A stretch of 64,000 bases of DNA from Membranipora membranacea (Eukaryota > Bryozoa > Gymnolaemata > Cheilostomatida > Membraniporidae). Below, in pieces: positions 48,183-61,451 of the stretch. Below the pieces are notes generated by a model. It saw nothing but the letters and a program-made list of their open reading frames with translations, ran no database searches and was not told the origin of the DNA. Location of the stretch: the NCBI GenBank assembly GCA_914767715.1, contig OU612071.1:868001-932000 (forward strand), given 5' to 3'. A program made the position numbers and the translations under genes. Positions within the stretch are counted from its first letter, which is position 1. Each line of letters begins with the position of its first letter.

Positions 48183-48660
48183 TCAGAGTAGGAATGTAAT
48201 AAATAGTAATGTCACAACGACATTGTCATTAAATCTTGCATACATACGGTCTACAGTATTCTCACACAATACATCATTAAAGTGACGACCTGAAAAAGGG
48301 TCATGTATATTCTGGTTTGTAAATTTGGAATAGTCATTGAATTCAAATGATGTTCTTTTTGCGTTTACCTTTAATGTGGAAAATAAAATTTTAATGAAAA
48401 CTAAGTAATGATCACTCATTCCATATTTTATAATTCCACTCTCTGACATGTCTGAGGGCAAATTTGTGTATATGTGATCGATCAGGGTGCTGGATGTTTC
48501 AGTAACTCTTGTTGGCTCCGAGATCAATTGACGGAAGGCAAGAGATTTAACAACAATATTCAACAACTTTCTGTTGATTCTTTGTTCAAGGATGTTGATG
48601 TTAAAATCTCCAAGTATAGTCATTTCATTATACAGTGAAAAAGCTTTTTCAAAGTATTCT
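48183..48660 (-). mobile_element. LINE endonuclease fragment (CR1/Jockey-like)
   Basis: A 146-codon minus-strand frame starts TILGDFNINILEQ and has ISEPTRVTETSSTLIDHIYT and GMSDHYLVF, the C-terminal motifs of the APE-type endonuclease of CR1/Jockey LINEs. No reverse transcriptase follows. Confidence 0.8.
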
Positions 48661-49079
48661 TAAGCAAGATCATACCATGCGGACTTCGATCGATTGCGGC
48701 CTACGAATTAATTTTGACTGAAAAGCCCTCTTGTTTCATTGTGGGTTAAAAATTCGCACACAATTTAACTTCTTAATTTATCTGCTGTTCACTGATGAAA
48801 ACATCAAATCTCAAAAAAGGCCTAGCAAATTGTAAAATCATCCAATGTCCATTAATGGCAGATTTTGTTGTGATATTTATATATACAGTAATTTCCTATA
48901 CAATGTCGGGGGGGGGGACTACACATCTGTGGTATATTACCTAGTAATATTATTATTTAATAAACCAGAGAAGTTGTCCTCTTAATGGCACGACTCCGAA
49001 TAGAATAACCGAATGGTTGATACTCATCTAGAATAAAATGAATAACTATGTTCAGTTCACAGGTTATAAGTAGGCTGAC
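48661..49079. other. Intergenic, nothing recognised
   Basis: Contains a 10-base G run near 48,908; no exon identified. Confidence 0.4.
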
Positions 49080-50255
49080 ACTACAGATTTTGTTCGTGAC
49101 GAATAAGGTTTTGTTTGTAAGAATTATCTTCCCACATTGCTATAAAATTCATTACATCGACTGTTAGGATGAATAGAGCTGTACCAATAATTTAAGATAA
49201 TAGTAGCAAATGCTAACAGTCAACACTCTCATTGTTAATTGTACAATATTATCCCTTCCAGCCATCTTGCCAAGGTGTCCATGTTGCCTTAATGTTCATG
49301 AATTGGGACCACTCAAGATCGACACAAGATCAATATTAATCTGTTAATATTCCTGTCAATTTATATTTACACTCCTGTAATATTTATTTGGTGACAAATC
49401 GCAAACCAGCTAGAGGGAAAAGGTTATTTTTCTCTTTGTGGTTCTACACATGGATTGCCTGTATTTATCTATTTTTGCTCTACGAGCAGACTTTTTCTTT
49501 GTATTTATTTTAATACGATAGTTCAGGTGGTGATGATTGTCTCCGGCTATATTGGTGAAGTTGTCACTGCAAGAGGCGTGCAGGAAAGTTAAGATGATTT
49601 GCAGTGCTACATTGCCAAGCCTGTGTTCATAGTTGTAAGTGAAGGGCTTCAACATCTGACTAACAGAGCGCTGGATCCTCTCAAATCTTGTTTTGTCAGT
49701 GTCTGATAGCAGACTGTACCATGCAGGGCGGGCGTAGGCGATTAAAGACTTAATATTAGCTACTTAGAAGGCTTCCAGGCCACCATATTGTGTTATCTGT
49801 GTCTGAGTTTAAGTTTAAGTTTGACACTACTAAACACGCTGATAAGATAGTATGCCTGCTGAGTGAGGGGGTACTTCTGACTCCCCGCCCTCCTGTGTGA
49901 ATATGAGGTTTGTTTATACAATGATAAGAGAAGGAGCACAGTGCCGTTTTCTAGGACTATACAAATACTCAGCCTAACAACCACTCAGATACTCTCTAAC
50001 AACCGCTCACACTACAGAGTTTGTTCGTGACGAACAAGGTTTTGTTTGTAAGAGTTATTGCCCAAATTGCTATAGAATTCATTCCATTGACTGTTAGGAT
50101 AAATAGAGCTAAACCAATAATATAAGGTAACAGTAGCTACTGCAAACACTCAACACTCTCATTGTTAACATGCTCTATTGTGAAATATTATTTTGACAAG
50201 GTGTCCATGTTGCCTCAATGGCCATGAATTGGGACTACTCAAGATCGACATTGCA
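49080..50255. repeat. Direct duplication pair, ~245 bp each
   Basis: 49,080-49,330 and 50,010-50,255 share TTGTTCGTGACGAA[T/C]AAGG, CTGTTAGGAT and CAAGGTGTCCATGTTGCCT in the same order. The pair is about 930 bp apart and clearly diverged. Confidence 0.8.
49410..49790 (-). mobile_element. LINE ORF2 C-terminal fragment
   Basis: The minus strand reads SLIAYARPAWYSLLSDTDKT then RFERIQRSVSQMLKPFTYNY, the post-RT region of CR1-like LINEs (YA.PVW...ERIQRRA). A diverged second copy of the first part is at 50,795-50,925. Confidence 0.7.
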
Positions 50256-50540
50256 AACATGACTGCCAAACAAAACCCGGCAGCAGTTGACTGAAGGGGT
50301 ATCAAATCCAATAATATTAGCTGAGCGATGACCTTGCACTCCAACATATATGGGAGGGGGATAGAATTAGAGAAACACAATCATTTCAATCAATCCTCAA
50401 GATTATTGCCTATGTAATTAGGGACAATCTTGATTGGAATGTGATATTGACACCAGTTTAAACTCAAAGGTATCATTCATTTTTTTGGATTATGAGTTAG
50501 TTACATTGTTCTGAAAGCAATCCTATAATAATCTCTTTCG

Positions 50541-50730
50541 GGAAGAGTATGAGTTGGCTCAGTTGATTAGAGCGCCGGACTTCAGCATGCACATGTTCAA
50601 GGTCTAGGGTAGGAATCCCACTGCGGTCCAACACCTACTCGTGCATTGGTTGGCCCTTAGATGTGCTTTGACCTACCTGGAAACAGAGAGCCTCCCCGAT
50701 AAGGTACTAAAATTTCGCCGCCCATTTTAT
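50541..50730 (+). repeat. tRNA-derived SINE, copy 2
   Basis: TTGGCTCAGTTGATTAGAG A box, damaged B box, then the same body as copy 1 (CACTGCGGTCCA, GATGTGCTTTGACCTACCTG, GAAACAGAGAG). Confidence 0.75.
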
Positions 50731-50794
50731 TTTAATGCTGGACCATGCATGTAAATGTAGGTATGTAATGTTATGAGAATGGCAGCTTATTCCG

Positions 50795-50925
50795 AATAAC
50801 AGAGTGCTGGATCCGCTCTAGTCTTGTTTCTAGAATGTCCGATAGCAGATTGAACCATGCAAGGCGGGCGTGGGCGATTACAGACGTAATATTAGCTACA
50901 TACAAGGCTTCCAGGCCATCGCTGG
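50795..50925 (-). mobile_element. LINE ORF2 C-terminal fragment, second copy
   Basis: About 120 bp homologous to 49,667-49,785 (GAGTGCTGGATCC, CATGCA[G/A]GGCGGGCGT, AAGGCTTCCAGGCCA). Confidence 0.7.
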
Positions 50926-52170
50926 AGGCTTGATATGAGATTTGGCTAGGAATCTAAAAGCTACCTTTTCTACTGACAAATTAATTTTTGGAAGCTGAAT
51001 TAGAAAAAAAAATCCATTTCAATCCATCGTCAAGATTATTGCCTATATAATAAGGGATAATGTTGGTAGGAATGTGATATTGACACCAGTTTAAACTCAA
51101 ACGTATCATTCATGTCTTTGGATTATGAGCTAGTCACATTGTTCTAAAAGTAATCCTAACAGTAAATTGGCAGTACATAGCCAGATTTGCTTTCAAATCC
51201 ATGCAAAGGATGCTATGTGTGCAATTTGCACTGTATATCAGCGTTCCTGATACAGAAACAGCATAAGAATATAGATAACAACATGGAATCACAATCAAAT
51301 AAAAATTTCCATCATATTTTGGATATTGTGTAATTATTAAACAGCTTTCATATAATCATGATCATATATGACAGGCATCTGTGTCACCTAAATAGCAGGG
51401 AATCGCGACACAATATGCGATGTGAATGAAGCGACAGCAGCTGGTCACGGACAACAAAGGGCGCATAAGAATTATATTGGCTTTATGCATTTATGGGCCT
51501 CGTACTAATTCAAGAGTAGTGCAGCCTTTCAAACACCATTTTTATCACTCAAAATCACCTACAAAAACTCATGAACTTCAACAGTTGTGTGCTTATAAGC
51601 TAGACCACCCTACCCCTGCCACCCTCAGATTTCAGTTTTCAATGTTGTATGGTAGAGAAAAATGTTGCGATAGCAGCACTATTCTCCCACCTCATTATAT
51701 TGTACAAGAAAGCAAATACTTTTGATTCAAAATTCTACTGACAGGCATCAAATTACGCCCTGCAGTTGAAGCCGGTTGAGATAAATATCCTGCCCTGATC
51801 CCGACTGTTCTCAACTGCTTTTTTAATATTATCACACCACAAAGTGATATATTCCCGCATGTTTGATCAAATTCTGTTATTAAATTTCAGTTTCAAAGTT
51901 ACAGATTTTTGTAACTAAAAGCTTGCAAGGCGAATTTTTGGGCAAAATGTTGCAATTACAGGAGAAAATGTATTTAGAAAGGATTTTTTGATCATGATTC
52001 CCTGTTGACATTAATATTCTAATGGTTTTTCTGTATTGGGAACGCTGATATACAGTGCAGATTGCACACATAGCATGGATTTTAAGACAAATCTGTCAAT
52101 GTCTTCTCAAATTTCTATTTGACAAACAGATTAGTCTAGGATTGCTTTCAGAACAATGTGACTAGCTCAT

Positions 52171-53231
52171 AAATGAATTCATCATTCAACTTAGAGTCAT
52201 CGCTAACAGATCATCTTGTTTTTGCTTCTCATTACAGTAAGGAGGGATTTAAGTATCTGAGGTCAGGTGAAGCTATGAGATTCACAAACTATCTAATAAC
52301 AGCAAGTGCCACTGCAACGTAACCAAAATAAGAGTACCGGCTGAGGAGATATAAGAACAAACCAATAACAGAACCCTCCAAGGCTGAACCTAAAGGAACT
52401 ACTTGTTGGACAAAAGGTAAGAGTTCCCGGCTAAATAGTTTGCCAATCATTATCCAGTGGAATTCCTCCCCAGTGCATCGCCTTATTGCCGATGTTAGCA
52501 GAAAATAAAAAACCTAAATGACCCCAATACTTTTTGTCAGAAACAAAATAGCGTACTGTGTCGTTGTACTGTATTCTGAATTTAGTTGTATTTCCGTGAT
52601 TGTTTTAACTTCACCATTGGGATTAGATTGATTGATTGGGATTGATTAGCTGCCAATCGCAGCAAACTTGTCGAACAAAATGTCAGGGAATAGGCAGCCG
52701 TTACAGGCAAGGCAGCATCTGTCCTCGAAAGGCGCAAAATGTGGTTAATAAAGGCTTTCTTATTTTGGAGCCGCATCGTCATAGGAATTCATGCTATTGT
52801 CTATAGCTTGAGGAATACTGTCTCTCATAACTCATTGTCATCAGAGTTACATTTTTAAAGTTTATTGGCCTGAAGTAGACTTTGTAAAAAGCACTGTTAC
52901 TGAGGGAGTTGTTTACTAGGCTCTATGGCACCTTTCATCACTCAGTTAATAGCAGCTAAATAAAGCATCGTTTAATCTTATCACACCGATAATTATGCAA
53001 GCGATTACTTCGACACATATTGACACACGGACTTGACTTGTGTATGCAGCGACTAATCCAGATGTAATCGAGCTAAGACTTCATTACTGATACAGTGGGC
53101 AGAAAGCTTTCAGGTATCTCAACCTTATATTCTACAAAGTAGCTTTTGTTCGATTCACAATTCACATCATGAAGAAGCATTACGTCAAATTACTCAGTGA
53201 TGTTATAATGATTGATCTACCTAAGTAGTCT
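52171..53231. other. Intergenic, no gene recognised
   Basis: No exon, RNA gene or named repeat could be supported. Confidence 0.4.
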
Positions 53232-53425
53232 TGTGTTCGAGTCCCACTGCAGACCACTGACTATAGAGGTTTTCTTTGACCACCAGGTGTGCTCTGTATT
53301 GCCTATAAACAGAGAGCACTTTGATACAGCGATTGCAGACTTGTATTATCAAGTGCAAGTTTTTACCACCAGGGAGTTTGGGACCGCCTGTTACCACCAC
53401 CTATCAAGTGTTAGGAGTTGTCTTA
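53232..53425 (+). repeat. tRNA-derived SINE, copy 3, 5'-truncated
   Basis: Starts at the B box (GTTCGAGTCCCACTGCAG) and continues with the shared body (CCAGGTGTGCTCTGTATTGC, CTATAAACAGAGAGC). Confidence 0.75.
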
Positions 53426-53612
53426 GAACCAAACTGGTCTGAAGTTCCACTTTAAAGATAAGCCTTGTGACTTTGTGATCTTGTGACCTTGTGATAAATA
53501 AGATAAGTAGTAGCCAAGCAGAATCAGCGATGAGAATGAGGTTGTGAGTTTGCGTGGTTTGTTTCTCCTGATGTGTTACTGAAGAACCACACAAAAAATT
53601 TATATGGGGTGG

Positions 53613-53650
53613 AAGCCTGTCTTGACAAGCTTTGTCCCCCTCCCCCTCAA
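53613..53650. repeat. End fragment of the foldback family at 61 kb
   Basis: GCCTGTCTTGACAAGCTTTG followed by a pyrimidine-rich tract is the same end as at 61,068 and 61,451; no partner end is seen nearby. Confidence 0.65.
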
Positions 53651-53847
53651 CAAAGGTTTTACATACTATGTGTTGTTGTCCAGTTTTGACATTAGAGAAA
53701 TTTGAATTTATGCCCTCGCGACAATAGAACAGACAACTTCTAATGATAATAGATTTAGATGTACAGTTAATGTATTATTTAATGTATCCGTACAGACTTC
53801 ACAACCTCTGTGATATTGATATTAATTGGCCATCCTTTTCAATCTAG

Positions 53848-56800
53848 ACTCAACACCTCTGCTATCATCCTGTGATGATGTGATGGTATGGATGTATGTA
53901 TGGATGTATGTGATGTGATGGTATGTGGTCACAAGGTCTGGAATGTGCTCCGGATGTATCTTGACTCAGACTGTAACATCAGTATCAAGACTTTTTATAA
54001 GAATGTTGGTCGGCTCCATGATAGGCTACGCTCGATTAGGACTGAACTAAAAACTCAGATCGAAGAGCTAGATAGCAAGATCGAACTCAAATGGAACACC
54101 AAACAAATGCAACAAACCGTTGCAGATTCTAATAAGATGATGAAGGAATTTGCTGCTCTAGTTGTTGAGAAATCTCTAGAGAGTATTAAGAGTCAGCCTC
54201 CATGTACATTCTCTGTGGTTGGGATAGGCTCATTAGGTAGAGGTGAGGCGACACCTTACTCTGATATAGAATATCTATTTCTGGTCGAGGAGTCCGGTCA
54301 CACTGAATATTTTGAGCGGCTGGCGGTCCTGACATATTTCTACATAAGCACTCTCAGGGAAACAAGGCTGAGCTCACTGGACATTGAGGAACTGTCAGGA
54401 TGGTATGTGGACGGAAGAGATCATGGCTACCAAATCGATGGGATAACTAAAACATCAGGGAATGTCCAATTATGACCATCCCAATCAGTTCCTTTCCACT
54501 CCTGGTGAACTGATTAAAGTATACAAGGCTACATTCGAAGGTCCTCATCCCACAGAAGCAATAAAAGGGGATATTTCTGCTATGCTAAAATTCACAACTC
54601 TACTATACGCTCACAACAAAAAAGAAGATTTGCTCTCAGCTTTTGAGGCAGAGAGAAAGAAAATCAAGAAAATGAACTCTGACAGACTGAGTGTGAGTCT
54701 AAAAATGCTGCTCAGTGACATAGAGCGGTACAAATTTCGGCCTGAATTCAATGAGTATTCAGCAGGTTTCACATTGAATGCAAAAACTTTACTTTATAGA
54801 TTCCCCTCACTTGTCCTTCTAGACACCGCAATCATCAAATGTTCATCTGAATGTGACTCCTGGCAGACCTTGGCAAAACTAAATTCAGAGCATGAAAAGT
54901 CTTTCAACAACTCTCTTCAGTTTCTCCTTGCCCATGCCTCATACTCACGTCTGAGATGCTACATATTCATGGATTCTAAGCATGATCGGTTCTCATCATA
55001 TGACTCCGAGGAGACAGAAACAGGGACAGATGTTGTTACATTCAGGGATGGAGGGGAGAAACTTGTCGTAAACTCTGGAGAATGGCCACAGAGGAATTTC
55101 ACATCCTAAGCGAAAGTATCCTAGATATGCAGTCCCACTTTTCTACTCTGAGCAACCTCTCAACAGCAGAAGATATAAAGCAGATAACTCAGACAGATGT
55201 CAATAAAAATCCTGATAGCTCTTCTCTTGCACACTTCTATTCCGGCCAATGGGACGCAGTCGTTCGATCTGGTACAGCTACTGATGATCCGTATGTTTGC
55301 TACATTCTGGCACATTCTCATCTCCAGTTGAAGAACTACAAACAGGCCCTGAGCCGTATCAACAAGTATGTGATGACAAACTGAAGATGAAGAAGCATGA
55401 GGTAAAACTAACTGAAGTCTACAGAGGTATGGGAAAGTGTAATGAAGGGATGGGGAATCTGAGTGAGGCGATGAGAATGTATGAGTTAGCAGAGAACAGT
55501 CTGACTGGCAATGAGTCACCAGAAGAGAAGAAAGAACGAGCTCTCATTCAGTTTGAATCGGCCAAACTTCTTATGCTGCTGTATCCGAACAGATCGGCAA
55601 CTCTACAGATGCTGGTCAAAGTGTTGAAGGAGTTCATCATTTATACAGCATCAGATGGGAAGAGCAAAGATGACAGTTTGATTGCAGGATTTGATGAGAT
55701 GAGTTTTGATGACAAACTTGACTATGTAAACAATCCTACTAGAGAAATGGCACACTGCGTCTTTATTATTGGGGAAATTCTTGATCGATGTGGCAGGAAA
55801 GATGTTTCCAAGCTCTACTTCACGAAGTCGCGATCATCAGGCTTGAAAATGGTTATCGACAAGAACATTGATGGCAAAACAAAGGTTGCAATCCTCAAAG
55901 ATCTTGGAAGAATATTCAAACATGCAAAGTATCTTGCCACAGCTTCTGACATCATCAAGGTTTTTACCAGCTGATGGGCGAGTGAAAGATCTCATGTGCG
56001 AGATCATGCTGACTCAAGGTGAGCTGTGCGTCAGCAGCCAGCCAGAACCTGACCTAGAGCAGCTACCAGAGGATAAACAGTTAGAAAACATCCGGTTTGA
56101 CTGTGAGGATGTCGAAACATTGGAGGATCTTAGAGAAACAAATGAACCAGTAGATAATGATCAGTGGTATCTCGCAACCAAGAGGACGCTTGACAAAGCT
56201 CATCCAAAACAGCCGACTCACATCGACTATGGGAGACTAGAGAAGACACGAGGTGATCTGGCTAAGTGCAGCGGTGAGGACACGGTGATAGCAACTAAGC
56301 ATTATAAAGCTTCGTTGGATGTGTATCGTGAGAATCATTCAAACTTGAATGCTGCTCGAGTTCTTGTGGCTATAGCTGGAGTAGAGAAAGAGAATGGAGA
56401 CTTTACCGCGGCAGAGGATTCACTCAGAGAAGCACAAGGTTATATGGAGGAGGCTTACGGAGACGCAGCATGTAATGAGGAGTATGCTGCTCTTGTGACA
56501 GAGAGAGGTAAGATTCTGTGTGCTGTGGGACAAGATGAAAGAGCAAAAGCTTTAGAGGAAAAAGTGAGAAAGATAGAGGGATCTCTTGATAAGGAAAGGA
56601 AAAGTTTGGATAACTATATCAGTCAGCACTGCAGTGAAGGTGTGTGGGTAGCATCTGTTCATAAGGAGATGACATAAGTCTCAGTAACAAAAATATAAAA
56701 TTTCATCACTACAAACACAACATGATATAGATAATCCACACAAGCTAGCTTGAAAATTTAAACATGACATAAAATTAGGTTTCGGAAAAAAAATTCAATT

Positions 56801-57240
56801 TAAATACATGCTGTACGGCATTATTTCAAGACATTGGGAGAGAATTCCTAGAGCATTCACAATTAGTGCCTTTTAAGTTATAAGCAAAGCAATGGCTTAT
56901 CATATAATGGTAAGCTCCATCTAGTCTATGATGTGAATAATTGTTTTTCATGAATTGTCATTGAAAGTGTTCAAGTGCCCTGTATAAGGTTTTACTATGC
57001 ATATACACGAAAAGAGTAAAAGTTAATGCATGGTATGGTATATATATTATTTTGTAGCTTCACAGAAAATGTTTGAGTTCTCTCTACCCTGTGATAAATT
57101 TAACAACATAAAACCACTTTCTGTTTGCAGACATTTCACCGACAATTCACCACTTGAGGGAGATCATGCGTAGAAAACTTCATCCTATTCTAATAATGCA
57201 CAGAGAGTTGGCCATCATGAAACATTACGGGATTTTATAA
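53848..57240 (+). pseudogene. Second nucleotidyltransferase-TPR copy, frameshifted
   Basis: Homologous to exons 3 and 4 of the gene at 15-28 kb. Exon 53848-56639 keeps VVGIGSLGRGEATPYSDIEY and the TPR-like regions; exon 57131-57240 encodes DISPTIHHLREIMRRKL and ends in TAA. No ankyrin exon is seen upstream. Against the first copy there are four frame breaks: near 54,468 (8 bases fewer), near 55,060 (13 bases fewer), near 55,351 (one base fewer, CCCTGGAGC versus CCCTGAGC) and near 55,965. The start of the exon is also disrupted by a GATGTATG-type simple repeat. Between breaks the protein is well conserved, so this is a young pseudogene or carries assembly errors. Confidence 0.85.
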
Positions 57241-59631
57241 GTCAACAGGCAAAAAGTAAGTAAATTAAGCTTCCTATACCCAGCAGAGGGATATTGAGAA
57301 TTTTTTATTTGATGACTATTTGTTACAATCTTATGTTCAGTAGTTTTTTTTGATCGATGAATGATGTGCCGCTCTAGTAAATAAACTGCTCATCACGTAC
57401 TTAAAAGCATTGCTAGTCTGAGAAAATATAAGAACTAAAATACTAAACCGGTCAATTTTAAGGCAGAGGTGATGAAGTGACATTTGTATAACATTCTTTA
57501 TGTATGAGGATAAAAAAATGTAATAACATAAATATTTGAGGTTGTATATCAAAGTAGTGTTATGTCTGATATTGACAAAAACTCATATAATCATATGTCA
57601 TTAAGCTGCATCATCACAGCTAGCCACTTCAAGATACTCGTTTATACATTCGATAATCATAGCCTGTGCTTTTTCAGATATGATGACTGGAAAACTGGAC
57701 TAAATGTCTTCACACCTCATACACAGATGTTCAGCACTAACAAACTACTACCAGAGAAAATTTGTCCTTCACTGCCGATCGTTATATGAATAGCAGGCCT
57801 TCAAGGTTTTCTCATTGACGAGTGGTAATAAAGATATATAATAGCTGCAGCGAGGGAGTACTGGTTTGTGAATGTGTATTTCATCTCTTGTTATCATGTA
57901 TATTATATATTTTATACCTTACTATAACTTACTATAGTTCATTTCATATTATCAATAACATATTCTGTATTCTATACATGCTTTAGCTGAATAAAAATAA
58001 CCGCATGATAGTCTGACACAAATTAAGTACTGATTATCCTGTTTGTGTCAAATGTCTCACTTTCCTAGGATGGGACTAACGTGCTTGAAATGAGTTAACA
58101 TTCAGCTTAATTCAGGAAAATTATTTCTGCTGAAACAAAAGATTTACAGGGCTGTGTATATCTTGGGTAGTTGTCTGTCCTGATAATGAAGTGGGATAAC
58201 TCCTTCCTAAAGCCATAACCAATTTACATTAATTACATCAAGGAATCACAACCTTATCTCAAGGTACTTTTTTTGTTTTGTATTTTTTTGCCCTGATGGT
58301 TTGGAAATGGAATCGTTTTTCTTATTCAAATGTTAAGAACTGAATTGTTGCCGCTTATAGCAAAACTCAGCATCTTGTCTGAGCGCACAAACATGTCAAA
58401 GGTTTGTTCAATTTAGGCCGAGCAAACTCAATCTACCTAGCACACCTGTATACACTTTGAATGGGCTATGCAAAGGATAAATAACAGTGTGATCATAATT
58501 CAGCAAGGCTAACTCGTGTACTGTGTAAATATATTTATAGAAAAAGTCCAGTTCTATGTGGCCAATAGCCAGTTTTATGAAACATTCATAGTAGAGGGTC
58601 TGTTGGTGCAGCCCATGTTGCATACTAAGACATAGTTTAGGTACTTAGTCTGATCAGACAAAGGATTTTTAACGATATTGGCTGTATAACACTGCTGTAT
58701 TGTATTTAACAACAATGCTGCCATTCATACAACAACTACGTTTTTAATGCGCATTTAGAACTGCATAAATTTTTGTATTGATGCTTAGCAACGAATAAAC
58801 AAACTCTATTTGTGTTGTTATGAGGGAGGTAACCGGATCAGATCTACACACACACTAAGCTCATACCTATCATACCTCATCTATCATAGTTTGTGTACAT
58901 GTCATACCATTTTGTGTGTACTTAGTATTATACATATCCGAATGCTTTCATTATTCAGCTGACACTCACTGCAGCTGTGAGTTAAAAGCTGCATACTGAG
59001 CTCAGAGAGCTGAAATATAAGTAAGAGACTTCTAGTCTACATCTCTGTATTACTCAACGGAAATAGTACTCTGCACTATTTAACATTATCAGAGGCTTTA
59101 CCTCAGATTGATATCCTACTCCTATTTATGGAACAGAAAAGGACACCCTCCAGCTTATCAGCTTAGGACTTCTTGAAGCCATTGCTCCAGTGTACTAACC
59201 GGACTCGGTGAGTGTGTCAAATGGTGTTTCATTAGCCAATGTGTTGACTTTGATCTGATTTGGTCTTTCTATACTGTCATTTGGTGAGCAAGTTTACTAT
59301 GGGCGGCAATAGCTGATGGTATCATTGAATTATTTGATCACGGAATATCCTCCACTTTTCTTCTAACTGGTCGGGACCAAATGTATACAAACATGATAAA
59401 CGGTAAAACAGACCAGTAACATTATATTAAGTGCTGTCCCTATGATTCTCAGTGGAAAAGTGGTAATGGTCAAAAGCTGTAACAAGCAATCATTGATTGT
59501 TGAGCTGTCTGTTTAAACCCGGAACATGCAATTTAGTATTCTTAATTTGCATTCACTGGGCAAGATAGCAACCAGTCTTCCTTGAAAACAATGGTATTTT
59601 TTTTATCATGCACTCTGTTATATCTGAAATT
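57241..59631. other. Intergenic, no gene recognised
   Basis: AT-rich; the frames at 57,337-57,789 and 58,408-58,623 have no known domain or splice support. Confidence 0.4.
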
Positions 59632-60200
59632 AGGGGTTTTAGAATAACTGATACAATTAAACTCAATACAACTGATAGAACAGGCTCACCTCAAATCACT
59701 GTTACAAATGTCTGACTTGCTCAAGCAAGATCTTCTCAGTACAGAGCTATCAGTGGATTGTCTTCTCTACTAGCGGCCAACTTTTTGGGTGACTCTACAA
59801 GTAATATAATCCTCATATGAGTAATCTAGCAGCAAACACTCATAAGTAGAGTCACTTTCCCAATCTTACCTTCTTCTTTTTTCTTTTCCTTTTTCTGTCG
59901 GTTTTTATTTTCTGGTTATGTTGTAGCGTCCTACAAGTTTTTGGTTGATTTGTTCGGATCCATAATAATATGAAATAATATATATATATATATATATATA
60001 TGTAGTTGGTACAAAGGTATAATATGATTCCTCAGTACAAAGTATGATAATAGTCTTCACTATCTGGTTGCCGCTATGTGACTGACTGGTTTCTGGCTGT
60101 GACATGTTATTTATACCTTTGTATTCCAACTACATGTGAAAATAGGAGTTGCCTTTATTTATGTGTGGTGGGGCAACTCCAAAGTGATATATGATGGCTA
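59632..60200 (-). repeat. Interspersed repeat family, copy 3 (~570 bp)
   Basis: Reverse-oriented near full-length match to 14,404-14,950, including the GGATCC segment and the GCTCACCTCAAATCACTGTT end. A (TA)n tract at about 59,979-60,002 is expanded here. Homology with the 31.4-kb fragment continues to about 60,230. Confidence 0.8.
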
Positions 60201-60230
60201 TTAGAACTTGACTAATATTCAATGTAGCAA

Positions 60231-61067
60231 CTACACTAAAACTGATCATAAGTTGTTCACGCCTATGACATGAAAAGAAAACTCTCCACAAAAATCTCAT
60301 ATTTATTATGCTGATCCGTATCCATTCCCAAAGGAATATAACAAGGAACACATGGCAAAATTAGATAATATAGCAGAGAAAATGAGACTCTCTCGGATAT
60401 CATCATGACTTTTGGCAAATTTTCGTGAACTATGAGGATAGCTTACAGTTACCGGATAAGGCATTATGTAGCTCTCATGTGGAATTTGAATCTCATTGGA
60501 ACGCTTCACTTGTGATGATGATGCCAGCCTGAGTTAGAGTGTTAGCAAAATGTCATGCAAACTTGTGGCAGAGAGCTTTGGGCAAATGTCATGCTACAAA
60601 AGAGAGAAAATCAATCTCAATTTCAGATTTACAATAATGATGCATGTTAACATAATATATCATCGCTAAGAAAACTACATAGATTAATGGGTAGGCCTTT
60701 TTGGAGTTACTTCCCCTTACCACTCGCAATCAGTTTAACTTGGTGACGTTCTGCAATACATCTACTCCCTTACAACACAACCACACCAGTAGGCAATGAA
60801 TTCACCCCCTCCCCTCCCCCAATAATAGTATGAGCTCCCCTTAATACAGCCCAACCCTTTCCCCACCTCTGACAACAACTTTGGTTTGCCCTAAGGTTTT
60901 TACACGGCTTCACACTTCTAAGATACATTCCAGTTTTAGAGGATGTTTCACAATCTCAGCATGAGGATTTATGGCACATTGCGTCCCATTCTAGGGGCAG
61001 TAAAATCTTCTGTTTCTTACTAAAGAGTAGGTTGACTTAAGTTCTCTATTACAGTTACCAGTCCGAT
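60231..61067. other. Intergenic, nothing recognised
   Basis: Contains C-rich stretches near 60,806-60,870; no coding support. Confidence 0.4.
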
Positions 61068-61451
61068 TAGCCTGTCTTGACAAGCTTTGTTTGGTGGGGG
61101 GGGGGGGAACAAAGCTTGTCAACTCTTGCATGCTCGACTGTCGAGCAGCCGATATTAAATATTGTTTTTTCTTGCGATCGAGAAGATAAATCCTTCATCA
61201 CACTAATCAATTTGTATACATTCCTATACAAATTGATTAGTGTGGTAAAGGAGTTATCCTCCCGATTTCAAGAGAAGACAATATTTAATATACGCTGCTC
61301 GACTATACACTTTGATTAGTGAGATAGAGGAGGTATCTTCCTGATCGCAAGAGAAGACAATATTTAATATCGGCTGCTCGACGGTCGAGCATGCAAGAGT
61401 TGACAAGCTTTGTTCCTCCCCCCACCGAACAAAGCTTGTCAAGACAGGTTA
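61068..61451. mobile_element. 384-bp foldback element, 9-bp target duplication
   Basis: Inverted ends of ~95 bases start TAGCCTGTCTTGACAAGC and TAACCTGTCTTGACAAGC, each holding a G/C-run hairpin between two CAAAGCTTGTC-type arms. Flanks CAGTCCGAT repeat exactly (61,059-61,067; 61,452-61,460). The centre near 61,205-61,245 is another palindrome (CACTAATCAATTTGTATA). A 9-bp duplication with long TIRs suggests a MULE-type MITE. The minus/plus frames inside are shadows. Confidence 0.85.

Larger units (their letters stand above)
50393..52170. repeat. Mixed direct and inverted repeat cluster
   Basis: 50,393-50,525 is repeated directly at 51,022-51,160 (GATATTGACACCAGTTTAAA). The stretch 51,140-51,300 recurs inverted at 51,990-52,165 (GTGCAATTTGCACTGTATAT versus its inverse with CAGATTGCAC). 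The 51,426-51,725 frame inside has no known domain. Confidence 0.7.
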
